Below are positions 1 to 6,194 of a stretch of 12,808 nt of DNA, one piece after another. This stretch comes from Bacteroidales bacterium UBA1217 (lineage in GTDB: Bacteria; Bacteroidota; Bacteroidia; Bacteroidales; P3), in the NCBI GenBank assembly GCA_002309335.1, contig DBXH01000008.1:3695-16502 (forward strand), in the 5' to 3' direction. A model generated the notes under the pieces. The model was not told the origin of the DNA and did no database searches. It saw only the letters and a list, made by a program, of their open reading frames with translations. The position numbers and the translations under genes are program-made. Every line of letters begins with the position of its first letter. The first letter of the stretch is position 1.

Positions 1-753
1 ACCGACCTGATGTTTGCCGGCACCCCCGAGGACTTGAAACAAACCAAGGTGACGCAACCTGCCATTTTCCTGCATTCCACTATTTTGGCCGCCTATATGG
101 GCGACAAGTTCCAACCCGATATGGTTGGCGGTCACTCGCTGGGCGAGTTTTCGGCACTTGTGGCTGCAAAGGCTATGAGTTTCGAGGACGGCTTGCGTTT
201 GGTCATTGCCCGTGCCAACGCTATGCAGAAATGCTGCGAGGCCCATCCGTCGACGATGGCCGCCGTGCTGAAGCTCGACGACAAGACGGTGGAGGATATC
301 TGCGCTTCGATAGAGGGCGAGGTGGTGGTTGCCGCCAACTACAACTGCCCCGGCCAGCTGGTCATTAGCGGTACCGTCGAGGGTGTTAACCTTGCCTGCG
401 AGAAGGTGAAAGAGGCCAAGGGCCGCGCATTGCCGTTGGCAGTAGGCGGAGCTTTCCACTCGCCGCTGATGGAGCCTGCCCGTGTGGAACTCAGCGCTGC
501 CATCGAGAAGACGGCATTCCACCAGCCTATCTGCCCGTGCTATCAGAATGTGTGCGCCCTGCCCGTGAGCAACCCTGACGAGATCAAGGCCAACCTGAAC
601 AAGCAGCTGACAGCACCGGTTCGCTGGACGGCTACGGTACAGAATATGCTGAAAGACGGCGCCGAGGAGTTCATAGAGGTAGGTCCCGGTACCGCCCTGC
701 AGGGAATGATAAAGAGAGTGGACGCCAATGCCAACGCCCATTCAGCTGAATAA
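1..753 (+). CDS. fabD: Malonyl-CoA:ACP transacylase FabD (5' truncated by window edge)
   Basis: FabD moves the malonyl group from malonyl-CoA to acyl carrier protein in the cytosol, supplying the extender unit of type II fatty-acid synthesis. The reading frame is open from base 1, and the codons before the first ATG (base 10) read TDL and fit the family, so that ATG is an internal Met and about 50 N-terminal residues lie outside the window. Counting from this Met, the nucleophile motif GHSLGE is at residues 41-46 with the catalytic Ser at 43. The conserved Arg in VIARANAM is residue 68 and binds the malonyl carboxylate. The catalytic His in GGAFHS is residue 150. The C-terminal EVGPGT segment is present. 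All key residues that can be seen are intact, and the protein ends at TAA 751-753. A PspC-domain gene follows after 13 bases, then tatA and tatC on the same strand. Confidence 0.96.
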   Translation, partial: TDLMFAGTPEDLKQTKVTQPAIFLHSTILAAYMGDKFQPDMVGGHSLGEFSALVAAKAMSFEDGLRLVIARANAMQKCCEAHPSTMAAVLKLDDKTVEDICASIEGEVVVAANYNCPGQLVISGTVEGVNLACEKVKEAKGRALPLAVGGAFHSPLMEPARVELSAAIEKTAFHQPICPCYQNVCALPVSNPDEIKANLNKQLTAPVRWTATVQNMLKDGAEEFIEVGPGTALQGMIKRVDANANAHSAE

Positions 754-766
754 ATAGTTATAGGAA

Positions 767-973
767 ATGGAAGAAAGCTATAGAAAACTGACACGCAGCA
801 CCACCGACAAGAGAATTGCCGGTGTGTGCGGCGGTGTTGCCAAGTATCTGAATGTGGATCCTACGGTGATACGCATTCTGTTTCTTATTGCGTTGATTTG
901 CGGCTCGCTGGGTTTCTGGATGTATCTGATTATCTGGATTGCCGCACCCGAGGACAATAGAATCGAACCTTAA
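767..973 (+). CDS. Small PspC-domain inner-membrane protein
   Basis: A 68-residue protein that is almost entirely one PspC domain. Residues 6-33 carry the typical basic stretch with the GVCGGVAKYLNVDPTVIR core, and residues 34-58 form one long hydrophobic segment ending in IIWIAAPED, the usual end of the domain. PspC domains are linked to envelope-stress sensing (phage shock response) in Proteobacteria. Stand-alone copies are common in Bacteroidota and their role is unsettled, so no stress function should be assumed here. The start is supported by an AGGAA directly before ATG 767. It lies 13 bases after fabD and 11 bases before tatA, so it is probably co-transcribed with both. Confidence 0.9.
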   Translation: MEESYRKLTRSTTDKRIAGVCGGVAKYLNVDPTVIRILFLIALICGSLGFWMYLIIWIAAPEDNRIEP

Positions 974-984
974 AGAATATATTT

Positions 985-1191
985 ATGAATCTGTTAGGAA
1001 TGATAGGCGGTCAGCAACTTCTGATTATCCTGTTGGTTGTACTGGTGCTTTTCGGCGGTAAGAAGATTCCTGAGCTGATGAGAGGCTTGGGCAAGGGTGT
1101 GAAGGAGTACAAGAATGCCGTGAACGGTGTGGAAGACGAGGTGCGTCAAGCCACAGAGGAGAAACCCGAAGAGTCGAAAGACAGCAAGTAG
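985..1191 (+). CDS. tatA: Sec-independent translocase subunit TatA
   Basis: TatA oligomers form the passage for folded proteins with twin-arginine signal peptides across the inner membrane. The 68-residue protein has the family layout. A short N-terminal transmembrane helix (about residues 10-23, starting at the polar Gln-Gln) is followed by the FGGKKIPEL hinge at residues 23-31, an amphipathic helix (about 32-50, RGLGKGVKEYKNAV) and a charged, disordered tail rich in Glu and Lys. The short length and hinge fit TatA rather than the longer TatB, and no tatB is seen, which agrees with the TatA-TatC systems of Bacteroidota. The stop is TAG 1189-1191. tatC starts 9 bases later in the same reading frame, so only this amber codon and three sense codons separate the two proteins. 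Confidence 0.94.
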   Translation: MNLLGMIGGQQLLIILLVVLVLFGGKKIPELMRGLGKGVKEYKNAVNGVEDEVRQATEEKPEESKDSK

Positions 1192-1200
1192 CCAGGGTAT

Positions 1201-1989
1201 ATGAACTTCTGGGGGCACTTGGAGGTGCTGCGATGGGTGCTGATAAGGTGCGCCATCGTGGTGCTTGGATTGGCGGTGGCTGTGTTTTGCTTCAAGGACT
1301 TTGTCTTTGAAGGAATCATCTTGGCGCCGTGCAATGCCGACTTTGTCACCTATCGTGCTATGTGCCGTCTTGGGAATTTGCTTGGGATGTCCGGTTTGTG
1401 TCCAGATTTGGGCGAAATAGAGATGATAAACATCAATCTGTCGTCGCAGTTGATGACTCACCTTAGTGTATCAATATATTTGTCGGCTGTAATTGCAATG
1501 CCATATCTGATCACAGAAGTGTGGCTGTTTGTGAAGCCAGCGCTGTACAATAGAGAACGGAGAGTGGCGCGAGTGGCTGTGGTGGCATTTTTCTTCCAGT
1601 TCTTTGTGGGTTTAGCACTTGCCTATTTTCTGATTTTCCCTTTGACATATAACTTTTTAGGTAATTATCAGGTCAGCGAGAGAATAGTGAATCAAATATC
1701 GCTTAGTTCGTATATCAGCACTTTTGTTGGGCTGCTACTGACGATGGGACTGGTGTTTGAAATGCCGATAGTGGCTTATTTCTTTGCGCGTATAGGGGTG
1801 TTGAAAGCGTCGTTTCTGTCAAAGTACCGTAACGTGGCGATAGTGTTGACGTTGGTTTTGGCGGCATTTATTACACCGTCGACCGATGTATTCACGATGT
1901 GTTTGGTTGCGATGCCGCTATATCTTCTTTATGAATTTTCGCGATGGGTGGTGAAGCAGGTTGAAAAAAGGACTATTGAATCTTCTTAG
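1201..1989 (+). CDS. tatC: Sec-independent translocase subunit TatC, with an unusual signal-binding site
   Basis: TatC is the polytopic inner-membrane receptor that binds twin-arginine signal peptides and recruits TatA. The 262-residue protein shows six hydrophobic segments (about 12-30, 90-112, 124-147, 170-195, 210-228, 231-250). Conserved features include the cytoplasmic-loop motif ALYNRERR with Glu119 (Glu103 in E. coli), the membrane Glu187 in VFEMP, and Asp229 in TPSTDV. The N-terminal cytoplasmic motif is HLEVLR instead of HLxELR, so the position of E. coli Glu15 is Val9 (codon GTG 1225-1227). That Glu contacts the twin-arginine motif in well-studied TatCs. An acidic residue survives one position earlier (Glu8). 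The start is fixed by the in-frame TAG of tatA at 1189, and an AGGG lies just upstream. The last 17 bases overlap the end of lptB on the other strand. Confidence 0.93.
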   Translation: MNFWGHLEVLRWVLIRCAIVVLGLAVAVFCFKDFVFEGIILAPCNADFVTYRAMCRLGNLLGMSGLCPDLGEIEMININLSSQLMTHLSVSIYLSAVIAMPYLITEVWLFVKPALYNRERRVARVAVVAFFFQFFVGLALAYFLIFPLTYNFLGNYQVSERIVNQISLSSYISTFVGLLLTMGLVFEMPIVAYFFARIGVLKASFLSKYRNVAIVLTLVLAAFITPSTDVFTMCLVAMPLYLLYEFSRWVVKQVEKRTIESS

Positions 1990-2725
1990 TCTCTTTCTTT
2001 CCTTGCCATTTGAAGTCACGTCCTAAATATTTTTCGCGGACATCCGGGTCGTTGGCCATAACCTCCGGATCTCCTTGATGCAAGACGCTACCTTCATAGA
2101 GAAGATATGCGTAGTCGGTAATACGCAGAGTTTCGTTGACATTGTGGTCGGTGATAAGGATGCCGATATTTTTTTCTTTGAGGTGGGCCACAATGTCTTG
2201 AATGTCTTGAACGGCTATAGGATCGACGCCGGCGAAAGGCTCGTCGAGAAGCAGGAAATTGGGATTGGTGGCGAGAGCTCGTGCTATCTCGGTGCGGCGC
2301 CGTTCTCCACCGCTAAGTTGAATTCCTTTGCTGTTGCGGATTTTTTGGAGACCAAACTCGCTAATAAGCTCGTTGAGTTTCTGTTCACGGTCGGATTTTG
2401 TCATATTGGGCTGGAATTCCAAAACAGACATAATATTGTCGGCAACAGTCATTTGTCTAAAAACGGAAGCCTCTTGAGCAAGGTATCCGACACCCATTTG
2501 CGCACGGCGGTACATAGGCAGGTCAGTAATGTCAGTATTGTCGATGAATACTCGTCCACCGTTAGGCTTTATTATACCGACAATCATATAGAACGTGGTT
2601 GTCTTGCCAGCTCCGTTGGGGCCTAACAGACCAACAATTTGTCCTTGCTTCACATTGACGGATACGCCTTTTACGACAGTGCGTTGTCTGTATTTTTTTA
2701 CAACGAGTTCGGTTCTTAGTTCCAT
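1973..2725 (-). CDS. lptB: LPS export ABC transporter ATPase LptB
   Basis: LptB is the cytoplasmic ATPase that powers the LptFG complex, which extracts lipopolysaccharide from the inner membrane and pushes it along the Lpt bridge to the cell surface. The 250-residue protein has every ABC hallmark: Walker A GPNGAGKT (35-42), Q-loop Gln84 in YLAQEAS, signature LSGGERRR (137-144), Walker B LLLDEP ending at Glu162-Pro163, and H-loop His194 in TDHNVNE. The ERRR signature, the FAGVDPIAV segment after Walker B and the DHNVNETL segment are typical of LptB and separate it from other ABC ATPases. It starts at ATG 2725 (minus strand), 37 bases after kdsD, and is probably co-transcribed with it. Its stop (TAG, bases 1975-1973) lies within tatC, leaving no room for a terminator between the convergent genes. 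Confidence 0.95.
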   Translation of the reverse strand: MELRTELVVKKYRQRTVVKGVSVNVKQGQIVGLLGPNGAGKTTTFYMIVGIIKPNGGRVFIDNTDITDLPMYRRAQMGVGYLAQEASVFRQMTVADNIMSVLEFQPNMTKSDREQKLNELISEFGLQKIRNSKGIQLSGGERRRTEIARALATNPNFLLLDEPFAGVDPIAVQDIQDIVAHLKEKNIGILITDHNVNETLRITDYAYLLYEGSVLHQGDPEVMANDPDVREKYLGRDFKWQGKKETKKIQ

Positions 2726-2762
2726 AATAGTTTAACTTTCAGAATAATTAATAATCTCAACT

Positions 2763-3731
2763 TTAGATAATTCCTTCGCGCAGGATGTCGTGTATGTGCA
2801 AAACTCCTAGATACTTGTTGTTGTCGTCGACGACGATGAGCTGAGTTATGGAGTTTGAACGCATAATGTTGAGAGCATTGATGGCATACTCATTAGCGGA
2901 GATTGTCTTTGGGTTGGGAGACATAATATCAGAGGCTTTGAGAGGATCTAGATTGCTGTGTTTTTTCATCATTCGTCTTAGGTCACCGTCGCAAACGATA
3001 CCAATTATTCTCTCGTTGTTTAGTACCACTGTGCAGCCAAGACGTTTAGATGTCATCTCAAGTACTGTGTCGCGTATTGAGGCGTCGGGGCTGACAGCAG
3101 GTCGTTCGTTTTGCGTATAAAGGTCATTTACACGCATATATAATTTTTTACCCAAAGCTCCTCCAGGATGGAAGCGTGCGAAGTCGCGTGCCGAAAAGTT
3201 GCGACATTCGATGAGGGCGACAGCAAGAGCATCGCCCATTACTAGTTGGGCTGTGGTGGATGTTGTCGGAGCCAAGTTGTTAGGACAGGCCTCGTGATCG
3301 ACTGTGGCGTTCAGGACTATGTCAGCTTGTGATGCAAGGAAGGAGTCGGTGTTGCCTACAATTGCAATGAGGGTGTTTCCGAAATTCTTGAGTAGCGGCA
3401 CAAGGACTTTGATTTCAGGTGTGTCGCCACTTTTCGAGATGCATATGACGATATCGTCTTTCTGTACCATTCCCAGGTCGCCGTGAATAGCGTCGGCAGC
3501 ATGCATAAAGATGGCCGGTGTGCCAGTGGAGTTGAAAGTGGAAACAATTTTTGTGGCGATGTTGGCACTTTTACCAATACCGGTGATAATAACTCTTCCT
3601 TTGGTCAAAAAAAGTTTTTCTACGGCCTTCACAAACGCATCGTCAATACTGTCGGTGAGTTGTTCAATAGCTTTTTTTTCGTCTTCAATGACTTGATAAG
3701 CAATATGTTTTATTTCTTCAGAGGTTCTCAA
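2763..3731 (-). CDS. kdsD: D-arabinose 5-phosphate isomerase (KdsD/KpsF/GutQ family)
   Basis: The family converts D-ribulose 5-phosphate to D-arabinose 5-phosphate in the cytosol, the first step towards Kdo of the LPS inner core. The 322-residue protein has an N-terminal SIS sugar-isomerase domain (about 35-190) and two C-terminal CBS domains (about 205-260 and 268-322). The residues known to matter in E. coli KdsD (Lys59, Glu111, Glu152, His193) align with a constant offset of five: Lys54 in GIGKSA, Glu106 in TPEIKV, Glu147 in HEACPN and His188 in FHPGGALGK. The start is a TTG (bases 3731-3729). Upstream in frame there is no ATG before a stop at 3755-3753, and the next Met is residue 76, inside the SIS domain, so TTG is the best choice. 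lptB follows 37 bases downstream, which supports an LPS role; recQ is divergent. Confidence 0.93.
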   Translation of the reverse strand: MRTSEEIKHIAYQVIEDEKKAIEQLTDSIDDAFVKAVEKLFLTKGRVIITGIGKSANIATKIVSTFNSTGTPAIFMHAADAIHGDLGMVQKDDIVICISKSGDTPEIKVLVPLLKNFGNTLIAIVGNTDSFLASQADIVLNATVDHEACPNNLAPTTSTTAQLVMGDALAVALIECRNFSARDFARFHPGGALGKKLYMRVNDLYTQNERPAVSPDASIRDTVLEMTSKRLGCTVVLNNERIIGIVCDGDLRRMMKKHSNLDPLKASDIMSPNPKTISANEYAINALNIMRSNSITQLIVVDDNNKYLGVLHIHDILREGII

Positions 3732-3743
3732 TTCAAAAAATAT

Positions 3744-3774
3744 TTTGTGGTTTTAAAAAAAAAATGTAACTTTG
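3744..3774 (+). promoter_or_regulatory. Predicted Bacteroidota-type promoter for recQ
   Basis: A TTTG at 3744-3747 is followed, after a 19-base spacer, by TAACTTTG at 3767-3774, an exact match to the TAnnTTTG -7 element of the Bacteroidota primary sigma factor with the expected -33 TTTG. Transcription would begin about 6-8 bases further on, giving a leader of roughly 45 bases before the recQ ATG. The spacer contains a T4A10 run (3751-3764). The region is the divergent gap between kdsD and recQ. On the minus strand I see only an imperfect -7 candidate, too close to the kdsD start to call. Confidence 0.7.
3755..3764. repeat. A10 homopolymer tract inside the recQ promoter spacer
   Basis: Ten consecutive A residues, preceded by four T, lie between the predicted -33 and -7 elements. 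A change in tract length would alter the 19-base spacing. The tract may also simply bend the DNA as an A-tract. It sits in the shared regulatory gap of recQ and kdsD. Confidence 0.9.
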
Positions 3775-3825
3775 TAAAACAATTGATATGGACGAATAAC
3801 GTCAGAATTGTAAGAAAAGTATTTG

Positions 3826-6033
3826 ATGACTAACATAGATTTGCGACAAAAACTAAAAGACATATTCGGCTTTGACAATTTCAAAGGCGACCAGGAGAGG
3901 ATAATAGAGAGCCTTCTTGCTGGTAATGACACTTTTGTCATTATGCCTACGGGTGGTGGCAAGTCGCTTTGCTACCAATTGCCAGCAATGATTTCGAAGG
4001 GAACGACAATCGTCGTGTCGCCACTCATTGCGTTGATGAAAAATCAGGTCGATGCCGTCCGTTACACTTCCGGCCATGATGCAGTGGCACACTTCTTAAA
4101 TTCTTCACTTAACAGACAGCAAATCACGGAAGTAAAAGATGACCTTCTCCGTGGAGGAACTAAGTTGCTTTATGTGGCTCCAGAGACTCTATCAAAAGAA
4201 GAAACCATTGAATTTCTGAAACAACTGGATATTAGTTTTTTTGCCATCGATGAGGCGCACTGTATTTCGGAATGGGGCCACGATTTCCGTCCCGAATACC
4301 GTCGTTTGCGCAGTGCCATCAACCAGATTAACCCGAATGTACCATTGCTTACTTTGACTGCATCGGCAACGCCAAAAGTACAGCAGGATATTATCAAGAA
4401 TCTCCAGATGGAGAACGCTAAGTTGTTTGTTTCCAGTTTTAACCGCCCCAATCTTTATTATGAGGTGCGCCCCAAACCGTCTGAAACTCTCTTGCTCCAC
4501 AAAGAAATTATCAAATTTATAAAAGAAAATTCTGGTAAGAGCGGCATTATTTACTGTCTGACACGAAAAAGGGTGGAGGACTTGGCTGAGTTGTTGGTTA
4601 TCAATGGTATTAAAGCGTTACCCTATCACGCAGGTTTGGATGCAAAGACTAGAGCGGAGAATCAGGACAAATTCTTGATGGAGGAGGTAGATGTGATAGT
4701 TGCAACGATTGCATTTGGAATGGGTATAGACAAGCCAGATGTAAGATTTGTAATACATTACGACATCCCGAAGAGTCTTGAAGGATATTATCAAGAGACA
4801 GGCCGTGCCGGGCGTGACGGTGGTGAGGGTAAATGTATTGCCTTCTACTCCGAACATGATATTGAACGCCTTTATAAGTTCTTTACAGATAAGAATATCA
4901 CCGAGCAGGAGATTGCACGCCAACTGGTTCAAGAGATTGTGTCGTATGCAGAAAGTTCTATGTGCCGGCGTATGAATATTCTGCGCTATTTCGGTGAGGA
5001 ATACAACCAGCCTAATTGCGGAAATTGCGATAACTGCCTCCATCCCAAGCCAAGGGTTGAGACTAAAGAGGAGATGGTATATGTTCTTGAGACAATCATT
5101 GCTATGAAACAAGCATTCAAAGCTCAGGAGATAGTCGACGTAATTATGGGTCGCTCAAATGCCCATACGCGCATATACAAACACAACCTATTGGAGCAAT
5201 TTGGCAAGGGTACCGACCGTGATGAACTATATTGGAAGGCTGTTATACGCCAAGCTGTTATCGAGAAACTCCTGACCAAGGAAATTGAGATGTTCGGTGT
5301 GCTTAAAGTCACTTCGCAGGGTTACAAATATATTAAAAATCCGTATGCTTTGATGATCCCCTGTGACCACGACTATACTAATACAGGCAATGACGATGAC
5401 GATGATTTGTCTGTTGGCGGAGGTGGTTCTGCTGCAGGCGATGAAACACTTTATATTCAGCTTAAAGGCTTGCTACGTTCCATAGCTCAGAAAGAGAATC
5501 TGGCACCGTATGTCATATTTGAAGACCGTTCGCTCAAAGATATGACCATACAATATCCGTGCACTATTGAGGAGTTAAGCCGCTGCACCGGTGTCGGTAT
5601 TGCAAAAGCTCAGAAAAACGGACAGCCGTTTGTGGAATTGATAAAAAGATATGTAGAGGAAAACGAGATAGAGCGTCCGCAGGATATTGTGGTGCGTTCG
5701 GCAATAAATAAATCAGGCCTTAAGGTGTATATAATCAAATCAATAGACCGTCAGATGCCACTCGAGGATATAGCTCGCGGCAAAGGCATATCGATGAACG
5801 ATTTGATAACAGAAATGGAACACATCCTGTCGTCGGGTACGAAACTGAATATTGACTACTACATAGACGCTAATATAGAGCAGGAACATCAGGATGTGTT
5901 GATGGATTACTGGCATGATGCAGAGAGTGACTCGCTCCAAGATGCTTACGACGAATTTGAAGACGATCCCGACTATACCGAGGAGGAGATAAGATTGATG
6001 AGAATTAAGTTTATTGCAAAGGAAGGTTTTTAG
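3826..6033 (+). CDS. recQ: ATP-dependent DNA helicase RecQ
   Basis: RecQ is a 3'-5' superfamily 2 helicase that unwinds recombination and replication intermediates. With the ATG at 3826 as start (735 residues; the TTG one codon earlier is less likely), the motifs are: motif 0 FKGDQ (19-23), Walker A MPTGGGKS (40-47), DEAH box 142-145 followed by the aromatic-rich loop CISEWGHDFRPEY, SAT 180-182, IAFGMGID (295-302) and motif VI QETGRAGRDG (323-332). The zinc-binding cysteines are 380, 398, 401 and 404. An RQC winged-helix domain follows to about 515. A low-complexity linker with five Asp (523-527) and four Gly (531-534) joins it to an HRDC domain (about 541-620), and a further helical C-terminal region (about 630-690) is probably a winged helix. 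The tail is strongly acidic. All catalytic motifs are intact. A good promoter lies upstream; kdsD is divergent. Confidence 0.96.
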   Translation: MTNIDLRQKLKDIFGFDNFKGDQERIIESLLAGNDTFVIMPTGGGKSLCYQLPAMISKGTTIVVSPLIALMKNQVDAVRYTSGHDAVAHFLNSSLNRQQITEVKDDLLRGGTKLLYVAPETLSKEETIEFLKQLDISFFAIDEAHCISEWGHDFRPEYRRLRSAINQINPNVPLLTLTASATPKVQQDIIKNLQMENAKLFVSSFNRPNLYYEVRPKPSETLLLHKEIIKFIKENSGKSGIIYCLTRKRVEDLAELLVINGIKALPYHAGLDAKTRAENQDKFLMEEVDVIVATIAFGMGIDKPDVRFVIHYDIPKSLEGYYQETGRAGRDGGEGKCIAFYSEHDIERLYKFFTDKNITEQEIARQLVQEIVSYAESSMCRRMNILRYFGEEYNQPNCGNCDNCLHPKPRVETKEEMVYVLETIIAMKQAFKAQEIVDVIMGRSNAHTRIYKHNLLEQFGKGTDRDELYWKAVIRQAVIEKLLTKEIEMFGVLKVTSQGYKYIKNPYALMIPCDHDYTNTGNDDDDDLSVGGGGSAAGDETLYIQLKGLLRSIAQKENLAPYVIFEDRSLKDMTIQYPCTIEELSRCTGVGIAKAQKNGQPFVELIKRYVEENEIERPQDIVVRSAINKSGLKVYIIKSIDRQMPLEDIARGKGISMNDLITEMEHILSSGTKLNIDYYIDANIEQEHQDVLMDYWHDAESDSLQDAYDEFEDDPDYTEEEIRLMRIKFIAKEGF

Positions 6034-6068
6034 TATTATTTTATAACGTATTTGAAATGAGTATTTTA

Positions 6069-6077
6069 CCCCCCCCC
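6069..6077. repeat. C9 homopolymer tract in the recQ-nagB gap
   Basis: Nine consecutive C residues lie 36 bases after the recQ stop in an otherwise AT-rich stretch. Such runs are prone to slippage in cells and to length errors in sequencing. The tract lies before the hairpin at 6098-6140 and overlaps no gene or promoter element that I can identify. Confidence 0.9.
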
Positions 6078-6097
6078 ATAAAGTCGTCTTCAAAGCC

Positions 6098-6140
6098 TCC
6101 GTAGAGAATCGTCTTTTGGAATATTAATTCTCTAGTCGGA
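6098..6140 (+). promoter_or_regulatory. Imperfect inverted repeat between recQ and nagB (weak terminator or nagB leader element)
   Basis: The left arm TCCG-TAGAGAAT (6098-6109) pairs with ATTCTCTA (6127-6134) and CGGA (6137-6140), giving 12 base pairs with a two-base bulge (6135-6136) and a 17-base loop. The sequence after the right arm has only three T and no real U-tract, so it is a poor intrinsic terminator. It could end recQ transcription weakly, act as an operator, or be a structured leader of nagB. No clear TAnnTTTG promoter was found between it and nagB; the 54 bases from 6141 to 6194 are very AT-rich. Confidence 0.4.
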
Positions 6141-6194
6141 TTTAATGAAAACATTTTATTAACATATATTATTTATCATTTAAAATTACAAAAT

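Noticed and set aside
10..12. ATG at base 10 as the start of fabD
   Set aside because: The preceding codons are open and fit the family, and about 50 conserved N-terminal residues would be missing; the gene is cut by the window.
994..1461. Minus-strand open frame of 155 codons opposite tatA and tatC
   Set aside because: The translation is rich in His and Gln with no recognisable domain, and it is antisense to two genes with clear motifs.
2075..2626. Plus-strand open frame of 183 codons opposite lptB
   Set aside because: lptB has all ABC ATPase motifs on the other strand; the plus-strand product resembles no family.
3823..3825. TTG at 3823 as the recQ start
   Set aside because: The next codon is an ATG, which is the simpler start and gives the usual N-terminus.
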